From JACDAL01 sp963849115 (GTDB lineage Bacteria; Actinomycetota; CADDZG01; WHSQ01), in the NCBI GenBank assembly GCA_963849115.1, contig CAWKGK010000007.1, positions 1 to 64,000 on the forward strand: a stretch of 64,000 nucleotides of DNA. The letters run 5' to 3'. Positions 31,694-40,522 of this stretch are shown piece by piece. The translations under genes and the position numbers were made by a program. The notes below the pieces were generated by a model. The model was not told the DNA's origin. It made no database searches and was given only the letters and a program-made list of their open reading frames with translations. Each line of letters opens with the position of its first letter. Within the stretch, counting starts at the first letter, position 1.

Positions 31694-32587
31694 TCACCCG
31701 GAGGGACTCACCAGCGCCCACAGCAGCCGGTGATCCGAATAGAAGTCGGGGTCGCCCCTGCGGGCCTCGTAGCCAACATCATGGGAGGCATCACGAACGA
31801 CACCACGGGCAAAAACATAATCGATGCGCTTATGCCCGTTCATCTGAGCGGCCAGCGACTTCTCAGAGTCCCCGTGGCGCTCGAAGACGGCATCCGAGAA
31901 CCCGCCCTGCTCCGTGAGGACGTGCCAAAAAGGCAGGACCTCGCACACCACCTTCTCGCGCGACCTCAGGCAGCGGCGATTGTTGAAATCACCGCCGATC
32001 ACCGGCACCTGCGGTACATCACCGCGCGGATACTGCGTCTGCAGATAGTTCATCACCTCGCGAGCCCACTGGGCCTTGTAACAGAAACCCATTGTCGAGG
32101 CTGCAAACTTCTGGTTGGTGACGAAGTGAACGCTTACAAAGGGCACTTCGATCCCCCCGGACTTCGTCCGTGCCAGACAGTGCGCGTGTTCCTTGATGCG
32201 CGGCTTCAGTTCAGGCGCAGCATCGCGCGGCGAGTATCGGGATGCCACAAAGCCTCCCCGCCCGGCGACCTGCATCGTCTCATTATTAAGAAGGATGGCG
32301 GTATTGCGCACAACGACCTGACCCTCGTGTGTCCCCACTATCGGTTCGGGGCCGGGGGAGACCGCTACTTCGAAACCGAATCCCGTCGATTCCTCGAGTA
32401 GCGCCGCAACTCGCGCTGCGCTGCTCTCGACAACCTCCTGAAGGAGCACGGCATCGGGTGCAAAGGGCACGGCCTTTGGAACGCGCTGCATGAAGTTCAG
32501 GATCTCAGAGTCGACGCGATCGCGCGCCTGAGCCTTCTTCAAGTTGGCGCTGAGCACCAACACCTGCCCGGCAGGTGAACGATTCAA
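31694..32587 (-). CDS. Endonuclease/exonuclease/phosphatase (EEP) family protein
   Basis: A 297-residue EEP-fold metal-dependent phosphoesterase. The family signatures appear in order: VLSANLKKAQ, the metal Glu in AVLLQEVVES, VPFVSVHFVTNQ, the Asp/Asn of PVIGGDFNNRRC, HKRIDYVFARG and the catalytic SDHRLLWAL. Substrates of the family range from DNA to phospholipids and inositol phosphates. No secretion signal is seen. The gene stands alone between the MerR gene and a RidA gene. Confidence 0.87.
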   Translation of the reverse strand: MNRSPAGQVLVLSANLKKAQARDRVDSEILNFMQRVPKAVPFAPDAVLLQEVVESSAARVAALLEESTGFGFEVAVSPGPEPIVGTHEGQVVVRNTAILLNNETMQVAGRGGFVASRYSPRDAAPELKPRIKEHAHCLARTKSGGIEVPFVSVHFVTNQKFAASTMGFCYKAQWAREVMNYLQTQYPRGDVPQVPVIGGDFNNRRCLRSREKVVCEVLPFWHVLTEQGGFSDAVFERHGDSEKSLAAQMNGHKRIDYVFARGVVRDASHDVGYEARRGDPDFYSDHRLLWALVSPSG

Positions 32588-32639
32588 TACGCCTCCAACG
32601 GCTGACCGATGCAGCGGTTCTGCCTATTTACTCTACTGG

Positions 32640-33032
32640 CTATGGAAGAACCGCGATTGCCTCGATCTCGATCAACTGGCCTTCGTAGCCCAGGAACGTC
32701 ACACCCAGCAGAGTGCTCGGAGGGCCATTCAGGCCCGACTTCTCGAGACACCTCCACGCCTTCCCCAGTGTCGAGCGTTCGCTCGCAACTACGAACACAG
32801 TCGTCTTCACGATGTCGTCGATGCCTGCGCCGGCCGCTTCCAGGGCGGCCAGCAGGTTGCCAACGGTTTGGTCTGCCTGGGCCACTAGATCCCCTTCGCC
32901 GACGAGCCGCCCAATCGCATCCAACGGCACCGCCCCGGCCGTATAAACAGTCCTTACCCCGTGCGCGACCACCGCGTAGCTGTAACCTGGGGTCGGACCC
33001 AGCTCCGGCAGTTCGACGCGTTGAATCACCAC
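32640..33032 (-). CDS. RidA family (YjgF/YER057c/UK114) protein
   Basis: A 130-residue RidA-type protein: YAVVAHGVRTVYTAGAVPLD, the helix QADQTVGNLLAALEAAGAGIDDIVKTTVFV and the C-terminal LLGVTFLGYEGQLIEIEAIAVL. RidA trimers hydrolyse reactive enamine/imine intermediates, using an Arg that in true RidA follows the penultimate strand (IEIEAIA lies there). The Arg is not obvious here, so this may be a non-archetypal Rid subfamily. Start is one of two adjacent GTGs (33032 or 33029), by family length. Confidence 0.85.
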   Translation of the reverse strand: MVIQRVELPELGPTPGYSYAVVAHGVRTVYTAGAVPLDAIGRLVGEGDLVAQADQTVGNLLAALEAAGAGIDDIVKTTVFVVASERSTLGKAWRCLEKSGLNGPPSTLLGVTFLGYEGQLIEIEAIAVLP

Positions 33033-33129
33033 GCCCGGTCGGCTCTCACGTGACGAAACCGTATCAGAGACCCTCCCCCAGAACCTCGCCTGCAACTCAA
33101 CTCCGGGGGCGCAGATCCGATAAAGAAAG

Positions 33130-34008
33130 GTGGACAGGAGAAGACTTACGCTTATCAGGCTGGGGGGATGCTGGGTGTTGTTGCTTCTTGCAGCCTGTGG
33201 CGCGCAGGCACAGGCACCGATCAAACCTTCCGCGCAAGGATCTCGCCCACACCCAGACGTAGATAAGCGATCACACGTCGAGCATGGGCCGAACCCTCGC
33301 CCGAGCAACCGCTCCGAGAATCCGCCTCACAAGAGCCCTAAGGAGAGCCCGCCCAAGGAGAGCACGCCAAAGGAGAGCACGGCCAAGCCCTCGGTGAACA
33401 TGGTTCTCGTCACGAGGGTCGTGGACGGGGACACAATCGAGGTGAACTACAGAGGTTCGATCGTGGACATCCGTTTGATCGGTGTCGACACTCCGGAGAC
33501 CGTCCATCCGACCGAGCCAGTCGAGTGCTTCGGTCCGGCTGCGTCGCGCTTTACCACCGCGTCCTTGACGGAGGAAACCGTGAGGCTCGAGTTCGATGTG
33601 GAGCGTCGGGATTACTACGGGCGCCTGCTTGCCTATGTTTGGGATGACGGAAAGCTCTTCAACCGCGCGCTCGTGCAGCGGGGCTTCGCCACCGTTTCCA
33701 CCTACCCGCCGAATGTGAGGTATGTGGAGCGCTTCAGCGCTGCACAAGACCGAGCTCAAAGCGCCGGGAGAGGTCTGTGGGAGGGCTGCTCCGCGCCCGT
33801 CCCCGACTCCTCCGCCGGCACCGGCACGGTCGGCGATCCGTCGGCCGCCTGTGACGGATACTCGCCCTGCCTTCCCCCGGCATCGGATTACGACTGCGCA
33901 GGAGGGTCCGGGGATGGCCCCGAGTACGCCCAAGGCCCCATCGAAGTGACCGGATCTGATCCCTACGAGCTGGACGCCGAAGGCGATGGAATCGCTTGCG
34001 AGGCCTGA
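33130..34008 (+). CDS. Secreted thermonuclease-like lipoprotein with excalibur motif
   Basis: A 292-residue protein with a signal and lipobox LLLLAACG, a low-complexity linker of KES/PKES repeats at about residues 68-85, then a staphylococcal nuclease domain (VTRVVDGDTIEV, RLIGVDTPETVHP and ERRDYYGRLLAYVW carrying the catalytic Arg and Glu). The end has an excalibur calcium-binding motif DPYELDAEGDGIACEA preceded by a Cys-rich stretch. It should be a surface-anchored nuclease for DNA or RNA scavenging. Confidence 0.92.
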   Translation: MDRRRLTLIRLGGCWVLLLLAACGAQAQAPIKPSAQGSRPHPDVDKRSHVEHGPNPRPSNRSENPPHKSPKESPPKESTPKESTAKPSVNMVLVTRVVDGDTIEVNYRGSIVDIRLIGVDTPETVHPTEPVECFGPAASRFTTASLTEETVRLEFDVERRDYYGRLLAYVWDDGKLFNRALVQRGFATVSTYPPNVRYVERFSAAQDRAQSAGRGLWEGCSAPVPDSSAGTGTVGDPSAACDGYSPCLPPASDYDCAGGSGDGPEYAQGPIEVTGSDPYELDAEGDGIACEA

Positions 34009-34014
34009 CCCCGG

Positions 34015-34248
34015 TTAGCGCGCTCCCCCGCTGCCCACTTTCTCGCCGACCGAGGGCCGAAGCGAATCAAGCAAGCGCTGGGTTGCCACGGCGATCTCGC
34101 TGACCCCTCGATTAAAGGCGTCCTCGTTGACTCGAGAGGGGCGGCTGAAGCCGCTCACCTTGCGCACGAACTGCAGAGCGGCTGCGTCGATCTCTTCAGT
34201 CGAGGCAGGTTCGCTGTAATCCCGAAGCTTGTGGATGCTGCGACACAT
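34015..34248 (-). CDS. DUF2277 family small protein
   Basis: A 77-residue protein opening MCRSIHKLRDYSEPASTEEI, then AAALQFVRKVSGFSRPSRVNEDAF and ATQRLLDSL, which is the DUF2277 pattern as I remember it. AAGGAGTG precedes the ATG. Members are widespread in actinobacteria and of unknown function, with a Cys-Arg start suggestive of a metal or redox site. It converges on the nuclease gene, 6 bp apart. Confidence 0.87.
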   Translation of the reverse strand: MCRSIHKLRDYSEPASTEEIDAAALQFVRKVSGFSRPSRVNEDAFNRGVSEIAVATQRLLDSLRPSVGEKVGSGGAR

Positions 34249-34291
34249 GGCTCACTCCTTCTTTGCTGTAACTTGGTTGCTCAATTCGCCT

Positions 34292-35140
34292 TCATCCTCG
34301 CACCCGATCCCCCGTTTGTCTGCGGAACTCTCGAGTACCCACAGCAAGGCAGATTCCTGCAGCAATCGTCAGGATACCCAGCGACGAAAGGACTCGAGTC
34401 GACCAGCCCTCGATCACGAGTATACGCATCGCCTCGATCGCGTAGGTGAGAGGGTTAATTCTCGCCACCACACTCATCCATCCGGGCATGGCATCAAGCG
34501 GAACGAACGCGTTGCTCATGAACAGCAGCGGCAGGGAGATAAAGCCGACCACGGCAAAGAACGTGCCATGCTGTGGTACTGCATAGGCGAGCGCCGAGAA
34601 GGCTGAGGTGACCGACATCGTGAGCAGAGACGCCGCCAGGAGGATGACCACGAAGCCCAGCGGACCCGACTCGATGCGCACACCCAGGACCAGGGCCACC
34701 GCCACGACCAGCATGATCTGAATCGACTGCTGGGCGACTTGGAAAACAAAACGGCTTACGATGACCGAGCTGCGTGCGATCGGCATGCTCATCAATCGAT
34801 CCAGATAGCCGGTCTCCTTGTCCCATAACAGGGGCATGGCGCCGCTGACTCCGTTCCCGACGATGGTAAACGCAATGATGCCCGCGAGCATGAAGCTGAT
34901 GTAGTCGTCGGTCCCAATGACCCGGGTATCGATGGCGCGCTCGACCCCGGCCCCGAAGAACACCAGCCAGATTGCCGGCTGGGCGATGCTGAAGACGAGA
35001 TTGAGCCGTTCACGCAGCAGCTCGATCCACCACCGCCGGACCAGAGCCATTACCTCCTGCGTCCAGCGCGAGCGCGCCTCCGAGCGCGTGAAATGTGCGG
35101 CCGGTGCTCGCTCATCCAGGGCCGCTTCCTCTACGGTCAC
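34292..35140 (-). CDS. DrrB-type ABC exporter permease (third copy)
   Basis: A 282-residue ABC-2 permease with LVFSIAQPAIWLVFFGAGVERA, YISFMLAGIIAFTIVGNGVSGA, LLWDKETGYLDRLMSMPIARS and PLLFMSNAFVPLDAMPGW, plus six membrane helices. Its GTG start overlaps the ATPase stop (GTGA). It is only distantly like the first two DrrB copies in this window, which suggests separate acquisition or ancient paralogy rather than recent duplication. Confidence 0.92.
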   Translation of the reverse strand: MTVEEAALDERAPAAHFTRSEARSRWTQEVMALVRRWWIELLRERLNLVFSIAQPAIWLVFFGAGVERAIDTRVIGTDDYISFMLAGIIAFTIVGNGVSGAMPLLWDKETGYLDRLMSMPIARSSVIVSRFVFQVAQQSIQIMLVVAVALVLGVRIESGPLGFVVILLAASLLTMSVTSAFSALAYAVPQHGTFFAVVGFISLPLLFMSNAFVPLDAMPGWMSVVARINPLTYAIEAMRILVIEGWSTRVLSSLGILTIAAGICLAVGTREFRRQTGDRVRG

Positions 35141-36084
35141 GCGTTTTCCGTCTCTCGGAGCTCGCGCCCGGTATGAAGCAGAAAGACATCGTCCAGAGAT
35201 GGCTGACTGTAGGTCATCCGCTCGAGTTTCAAGCCTTGCTCCAACCCGATGCGCATGACGGCAGGAAGGGCAAGGGAGGCATCCTCCACATATAGGTGAA
35301 GGTTGCCGGAATCGGCCATAACTATGTCCTTGATCCAGGACTCTCCGCCGACCATTCTGCGCAAGCGCTCTGCGTCATCGGTCTTGATCTGCACGAGATC
35401 GGCACCGACGGCGCGTTTGAGGTCGGCGGGGGGGCCCTCCACTACCACAACGCCGCGATCGATGATGGCGACTTTGTTGCAGAGGCGGTCGGCCTCATCG
35501 AGATAATTGGTTGCGAGAAGAATCGTGGCCCCGCGGTCACGCTGCTCCCGCACGTAATCCCACACGCTATGGCGGGACTGCACGTCAAGTCCCAGCGTAG
35601 GTTCGTCGAGAATCAAGACTTCGGGCGAGTGAAGAAGCCCGCAGGCGAGATCCAGGCGTTTCTTCATACCTCCCGAGTACTCGGTCCACCGCCGGTCGGC
35701 GTCGGGAAGAAGGCCAACCGCGCCGAGAGCTTCTTCGGCTCTGCGTCGGACCTCCAATCGCGGCACATGATAGAGACAAGCCTCGATCTCCACCCATTCC
35801 CGACCTGTCAAGAGCCCTCGATAGGCCACCGTCTGCATCACGTAGCCGATGCGGCGGCGCACCTCCCTGGCGTTCGTCGCGATATCGAAACCACAGACAC
35901 GCGCAGAACCCACAGTCGGCGCAAGCAGCGTGGTCAACATTCGGATCGTGGTGGTCTTTCCGGCCCCGTTGGGGCCCAGCAGGCCGAACACGTCTCCGCG
36001 GCCGACCTCGAGATCGAGGGACTCGACGGCGAGGTGGGTGCCGTAGGACTTGCCCAGGCCCGCTGTCTCGATGACGGCGCTCAA
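35137..36084 (-). CDS. DrrA-type ABC exporter ATP-binding subunit (third copy)
   Basis: A 315-residue ATPase: Walker A LGPNGAGKTTTIRML, signature YSGGMKKRLDLACGLL, Walker B VLILDEPTLGLDVQSR, H-loop region LLATNYLDEADRL. A TTG at 36084 with GGGAG eight bases upstream gives an N-terminus like the family (SAVIETAGLGKSYGTHLAVESL). A longer start at 36219 is also open but adds residues unlike the family, so the start is uncertain. Confidence 0.9.
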   Translation of the reverse strand: MSAVIETAGLGKSYGTHLAVESLDLEVGRGDVFGLLGPNGAGKTTTIRMLTTLLAPTVGSARVCGFDIATNAREVRRRIGYVMQTVAYRGLLTGREWVEIEACLYHVPRLEVRRRAEEALGAVGLLPDADRRWTEYSGGMKKRLDLACGLLHSPEVLILDEPTLGLDVQSRHSVWDYVREQRDRGATILLATNYLDEADRLCNKVAIIDRGVVVVEGPPADLKRAVGADLVQIKTDDAERLRRMVGGESWIKDIVMADSGNLHLYVEDASLALPAVMRIGLEQGLKLERMTYSQPSLDDVFLLHTGRELRETENA

Positions 36085-36251
36085 GGCGACGGCTCCCGCC
36101 CATGGTCGCTTTGTCCACCCCTCCACATACCTTGATCTTAAGCGACCCGAGCGAGAACTAATCGAGCGTGGACCCGGCAATGTCATGGTCCGATCCTCCA
36201 GCTCAGCGCGGAACAACACGCTCCCTGGTCATGGTCACTAAGATATCGGGG

Positions 36252-37007
36252 ATGAGGATCGCCGCGCTCTACGACATCCATGGGAACGTCTCTGCCTTGG
36301 AAGCCGTTCTGCGGGAGATCGCCGCCGACCAGGTCGACGCCCTTGTGATCGGCGGCGACGTCGTCTGGGGCCCGCATCCGAGCGCGGCCCTCGAACGCCT
36401 GACCGAGCTCGCCCTGCCCGTGACATTCATACGCGGCAACGCTGATCGTGAGGTCTCTGATGAAGTCGTTTCCGACGGTCCCGGCGGGAGTGCGGAGACA
36501 GACGCGATCTCGCAGGTCACAGAATGGTGCAGGCACGAGCTGAGCGAACGACAGCGCAATTGGGTAAGGAGCCAGTCCCTTAGTGCAACCTTCGATGTGG
36601 AAGGTCTGGGAGACACCCTCTTCTGCCACGCATCACCCCGCAGCGACGAGGAGATCGTCACCACTGCGACTCCCGAGCAACGCTTTCTCGAAGCGCTGAG
36701 AGATGTTCGCCACGCCACCGTGGTCTGCGGACACACTCACATGCAGTTCGATCGGACAGTGCGGGGGCGGCGCATGATCAACGCCGGCAGCGTCGGCATG
36801 CCGTATGAGGGCGAACAAGGAGCCTACTGGGCGCTGTTGGGTCCTGGAGTGCAATTCCGCCGCACGGACTACGACATCGGGGAAGCGGCCGGGCGAATGA
36901 GGGTTTCGGGCTGTCCGCACGTCGAGGAGATTTTCATCGACACCATCGTGAACCCTCCCGATAAGGACGCTACAATCCGTCACTTCGAGGCGCAGGCGAC
37001 CACTTAG
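36252..37007 (+). CDS. Calcineurin-like metallophosphoesterase (YfcE/MJ0936-like)
   Basis: A 251-residue phosphoesterase: AALYDIHGNVSALEAVL (motif I, with Tyr in place of the usual Ser), VIGGDVVWGPHP, FIRGNADREV, FCHASPRSDEE and VVCGHTHMQFDRTV with MINAGSVGMPY. These are the di-metal ligands of the family that acts on nucleic acids, cyclic nucleotides or model phosphodiesters. The ATG at 36252 is favoured because the protein then starts at the first strand; a start at 36234 is possible. Confidence 0.88.
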   Translation: MRIAALYDIHGNVSALEAVLREIAADQVDALVIGGDVVWGPHPSAALERLTELALPVTFIRGNADREVSDEVVSDGPGGSAETDAISQVTEWCRHELSERQRNWVRSQSLSATFDVEGLGDTLFCHASPRSDEEIVTTATPEQRFLEALRDVRHATVVCGHTHMQFDRTVRGRRMINAGSVGMPYEGEQGAYWALLGPGVQFRRTDYDIGEAAGRMRVSGCPHVEEIFIDTIVNPPDKDATIRHFEAQATT

Positions 37008-37076
37008 TTGATGCAATGAAGGCCGCGATGATTGACTCGGCGTCGATCGGTTCGTTTGGTAGACGTAGGAGGAGAG

Positions 37077-37538
37077 ATGGGAATCGAGAGGCTTGCAGTC
37101 GGAGCGTTGGTCGGCTTCGCCTCCAGCGTGATCATGGACCAGGCCACTTCGCGCTTCTACGCGCGCCAGAGCGAGTCATCCAAGCGCAAGGAGGAGGAGC
37201 TGGCGCCGGGAGGAACCCTCGTCCAGCTTGGCAAGCAACTCGGTCGGGCGGCCGGGCGCGACCTCTCAGACGACCGCGCCGAGCGACTCGGAGTGGCCCT
37301 TCACCGGACTCTCGGAATGAGCTACGGAATCGCCGCCTCGCTCCTGGTGGGGCGAGGTTTACGTCCGCTGTGGGCGGGCCTGACGATGGGCACCGCAGCT
37401 TTCGTAGTGGTGGATGAGGGCACCTCGATCTCCTCGTTCTCGGACTACCCGCTAGAGAGCCACATGCGTGGAGTCGTGGGGCACGGCACCTATGGCCTCG
37501 CCGCCGGCCTCCTGTTGGCGTTGGTCGAGCGCAGCTAA
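37077..37538 (+). CDS. Hypothetical membrane protein (YagU/DUF1440-like features)
   Basis: A 153-residue protein with a strong AGGAGGAG ribosome-binding site before the ATG. Hydrophobic segments occur near residues 5-22, 88-105, 108-120 and 136-150. Between them is a charged region with RFYARQSESSKRKEEELAPGG. The helix-loop arrangement recalls the YagU/DUF1440 inner-membrane family, but I could not confirm this by eye. Function unknown. Confidence 0.65.
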   Translation: MGIERLAVGALVGFASSVIMDQATSRFYARQSESSKRKEEELAPGGTLVQLGKQLGRAAGRDLSDDRAERLGVALHRTLGMSYGIAASLLVGRGLRPLWAGLTMGTAAFVVVDEGTSISSFSDYPLESHMRGVVGHGTYGLAAGLLLALVERS

Positions 37539-37639
37539 GGGTCGCAGAGAGCCTACTGCAGGCAGCGACCGGGTTAAGCGCCAAGGTTGCAGAGACGTCC
37601 CGTAACGATGTCGATACGGTCGTGCGGCACAATGAAGTG

Positions 37640-38806
37640 ATGAGGCGATCCCGCGCCACCCGGCTCGTGTGGATCGTACCCGTCGTATGCGCTTTGGCCG
37701 CAACTATCGTTGCGGCGTACATGTTCGGGCTCGGCCCCCAGCCGGTGATTGGCATCGGCGACGAGGCCGTGTTCGGGGTGGTTGCCGGACTGACGTTTGG
37801 CTGCGTCGGAGCACTGGTCACCGCCCGCCAACCCGGCAACGCGATCGGCTGGCTGTTCTGCGGGGTCGGACTCGCCACCGCGGTGTCCGGTCCGTCGTTC
37901 ATCTATGGAGAGCTGGCCGTACCCGGTCAGGCTTGGGGAACATGGCTGTCGAACTGGACCGGCTCGTTCATTTTCGTCACGGTTCCGCTGGTGCTGCTGC
38001 TGTTCCCCGACGGGAAACCGCTGTCGCGGCGATGGCGCCTAGCGGTGTGGATGGCGGGAGTCGCGATGGCAATCCTGGAGGTGCACAGCGCCTTCGCTCC
38101 CGGCCGCCTCGAGGACTCCACTGTGGTCAACCCCGCCGGGATCGAGAGCTTCACCTTCTTCAACAGCCCGTGGCTGGGCTGGGGCGCCTGGATTCTTGTG
38201 GGGGTATCGGTTGTGGCCGGAGCCGTGAGTCTGGTGCTGCGCTTCAGACGGTCGCGGGGCGTGCAGCGCCAGCAGCTCAAATGGCTGGCGCTGGCCGCAT
38301 CCGGGGTGGGCGTGGGCTTTGTCCTTCTAGTCGCCACCGCAGGGGAGTCTGAGTGGGCGGCTGTTTTTACCGCAATGAGCATTCTTCTCCTGCCGATCTT
38401 GGTGGGGGTTGCGATCTTGCGTTATCGCCTTTACGACATCGACACCGTCATCAACCGCACGCTCGTTTATGGATCGGTCAGCGCGGTGATGGCCCTCGTC
38501 TATATCGTAGGAGTCGTCGGCGTGGGCGATGCTATTCGCCAGATCACCGGTCAGGAGAGCAATCAGCTCGCGGTGGCGGCTTCCACGCTGGCGGTGGCGG
38601 CGTTGTTCCGGCCTGCACGCAGTCGCCTCCAGAACCTCATCGATCGTCGCTTCTATCGGAGAAAGTACGACGCCATCCTCACGGTGGAGGCATTCTCGAC
38701 GAGACTCCAGGAAGAGATCGATCTCGAAGCTCTGGCGGCCGAACTCGAGGCGGTCGTTCGGCATACGATGCAGCCCGCCAGCGTCTCCATCTGGCTTCGT
38801 CCCTGA
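37640..38806 (+). CDS. Multi-helix membrane sensor-like protein lacking a kinase domain
   Basis: A 388-residue protein with about eight membrane helices in the first 290 residues, the short motif RQPGNAIGWLFCGVGLA seen in actinobacterial sensor proteins, then a cytoplasmic end with RLQNLIDRRFYRRKYDAILTVEAFSTRLQEEIDLEALAAELEAVV, which normally leads into a GAF/histidine-kinase region. It stops right there with SIWLRP, so there is no kinase domain. Similar short proteins occur in actinobacteria, so this is probably natural rather than truncated. Confidence 0.75.
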   Translation: MRRSRATRLVWIVPVVCALAATIVAAYMFGLGPQPVIGIGDEAVFGVVAGLTFGCVGALVTARQPGNAIGWLFCGVGLATAVSGPSFIYGELAVPGQAWGTWLSNWTGSFIFVTVPLVLLLFPDGKPLSRRWRLAVWMAGVAMAILEVHSAFAPGRLEDSTVVNPAGIESFTFFNSPWLGWGAWILVGVSVVAGAVSLVLRFRRSRGVQRQQLKWLALAASGVGVGFVLLVATAGESEWAAVFTAMSILLLPILVGVAILRYRLYDIDTVINRTLVYGSVSAVMALVYIVGVVGVGDAIRQITGQESNQLAVAASTLAVAALFRPARSRLQNLIDRRFYRRKYDAILTVEAFSTRLQEEIDLEALAAELEAVVRHTMQPASVSIWLRP

Positions 38807-38819
38807 CTGAAGGGGCGGG

Positions 38820-39570
38820 CTAAGGTTTGGCGGCCACGAACAGCTCGGTTGAGCCCGGCTCTAGTTCTGAGTGCTCCAAAGGCACACAGCGTGGGACGAA
38901 CCCGGCTTCGGTTAACCAGGTCATCCACTCGTCGCGCGCAAACAAACCGCAGCGGTGCCGGTCGTGCTCGACGCCGACGGTCCCCGTTTCGTCGCGCAGC
39001 AAGTAGGCGAAGTCTATTACGTAAGACGTGTCGGCGGGGTCGGGGTCTGACGTCCATTCCAAGTAGCGCAGCCCGCGGCCCCCATCGTCGTTGCCCCCGT
39101 GCTCTGTACCTGGCTTGAAGTTCTCGCGCACATGGTCAGGAGCAAACAGCGCGGCCCCCGTCGGTTTGCAGTGCACGAATGCCGTCTCGCAGGCGGCTCG
39201 CAAGTCCTCCTCGGTCAGCATGTAGTCCACGGCATCGTGTACGAAGACCGCATCGAACTGACGACCCAGGCGCACCGTGCGCATGTCTCCTCGAACATGC
39301 TCACACTCGGGGTTGATTCCTCGGCTCAGCTTCAGCATTCCATCGGAAGGTTCCACGAGGGTCAGCTCGAAACGTGATTTCATATGAGAGGCGTTGTTCC
39401 CCGCGCCGGAGCCGAGCTCGAGAACGGTTACGAGGAGGGGACTCACATGCCTCCTCCAAAACCCTGCTGTAGATAGCCGCTTCTTCGGCGTACTCGTGGG
39501 GCGCGCTCAGGAGATGAAACCACGACGCGAGATCACCGTAGAGCCTGTTCTCCTCCGTGGAACCCATCAT
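38820..39570 (-). pseudogene. SAM-dependent class I methyltransferase, split by a frameshift
   Basis: The N-terminal part (MMGSTEENRLYGDLASWFHLLSAPHEYAEE) is in one frame from 39570, and the SAM-binding core (TVLELGSGAGNNASHMKSRFELTLVEPSDGML, VFVHDAVDYML) is in another frame ending at 38820. Removing one C from the CCCC run (plus strand GGGG at 39437-39440) joins them as EACES-LLVTVLELGSG. The ATG overlaps the stop of the metallopeptidase gene, so the two were coupled. The gene may be genuinely broken or the base may be a sequencing error. Confidence 0.75.
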
Positions 39571-40448
39571 AGGGTGGAGGCTGAGAAGGTGTCGCAGGCG
39601 TTCGGATCGCCCTGCTCGAAACCCGTCATGAACCAATCGACGCGCTGCTCGGAAGAGCCGTGCGTCCACGACTCGGGATCGATTCCGCCTGTCGCCTGTT
39701 GTTGGATGCGATCGTCCCCCACCGCAGCCGCTGCGTTCAAGCCTTCTTCGAGGTCGCCGGTCTCCAGCAACCGCCGTTCGTAGGTGGTGAACGCCCACAC
39801 TCCGGCAAGGCAATCGGCCTGCAGCTCGAGCCTGATCGAGAGCTCATTGGCGTCCGCGGGATTCGCTCTTTGCTCTGCGTTCACGCTTGTGCTTATCCCC
39901 ATCAGTTGTTGCACATGGTGGCCGATTTCGTGCGCGACAACGTAGGCCAGAGCGAAGTCCCCGGGAGCCCCGAAGCGCTCACGCAGATCTCGAAAGAAGT
40001 TCACGTCGAGGTAGACGTTCTCGTCGACGGGGCAGTAGTGAGGACCCACGCCGGCGTTGGCGCCACCGCACGCGGAATCGGTTGCACCCTCGAACAGGAT
40101 GAGCTGTGCATCCCTGTACTCCCGCCCCGACTCTTGAAAGGTATCTCCCCAGAAACCCTGGAGGTCATCCAGGACGAAGGACAAGAAGCCAGCCAGCTCC
40201 CTGTTTGTTTGGGGTCCGTCCAGGGAGGACTGTGCGGAATCGCCCGTTCTGGTGAGGTCGTCGAGGGGGGCGTCCATGCTCGATCCCGTACTCCGACTGC
40301 CGTTCAGCAGCACGACCAGAAGGACGACTACGAGGGCCGGGAGTCCCAGACCGCCGGCGACCATGGGCATGGAAGCACCACCGCCGAGGCCCCCTCTGCC
40401 CCGCCGGACGTCGATGTTGTCGCTGACACGCCTCCTACGCCACCGCAC
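39567..40448 (-). CDS. Neutral zinc metallopeptidase (YpfJ family)
   Basis: A 293-residue protein starting MRWRRRRVSDNIDVRRGRGG, the usual YpfJ N-terminus, then one membrane helix (GGLGLPALVVVLLVVLLNG), and a zincin domain with VAYVVAHEIGHHVQQLMGIS (HExxH plus third ligand region RLELQADCLAGVWA). It should sit in the cytoplasmic membrane with an outward catalytic domain. Cys residues near ACGGANAGVGPHYC may form a disulfide. GTG start; the family start pattern supports it. Confidence 0.92.
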   Translation of the reverse strand: MRWRRRRVSDNIDVRRGRGGLGGGASMPMVAGGLGLPALVVVLLVVLLNGSRSTGSSMDAPLDDLTRTGDSAQSSLDGPQTNRELAGFLSFVLDDLQGFWGDTFQESGREYRDAQLILFEGATDSACGGANAGVGPHYCPVDENVYLDVNFFRDLRERFGAPGDFALAYVVAHEIGHHVQQLMGISTSVNAEQRANPADANELSIRLELQADCLAGVWAFTTYERRLLETGDLEEGLNAAAAVGDDRIQQQATGGIDPESWTHGSSEQRVDWFMTGFEQGDPNACDTFSASTL

Positions 40449-40522
40449 GTCGCCATTCTCTACTACATCGCTTCATGTCGAGTTTCCCTTATCGTGTGGG
40501 CGAGCCGAGTGAGAGGAGTTCA

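Noticed and set aside
37132..37902. A 256-residue minus-strand frame over the membrane protein genes
   Set aside because: Low-complexity Pro/Arg/Ser/Thr composition, antisense to two well-supported genes.
37640..38806. A truncated histidine kinase pseudogene
   Set aside because: The end is natural for a known short membrane protein type, and no kinase-like sequence follows in any frame before the convergent methyltransferase.
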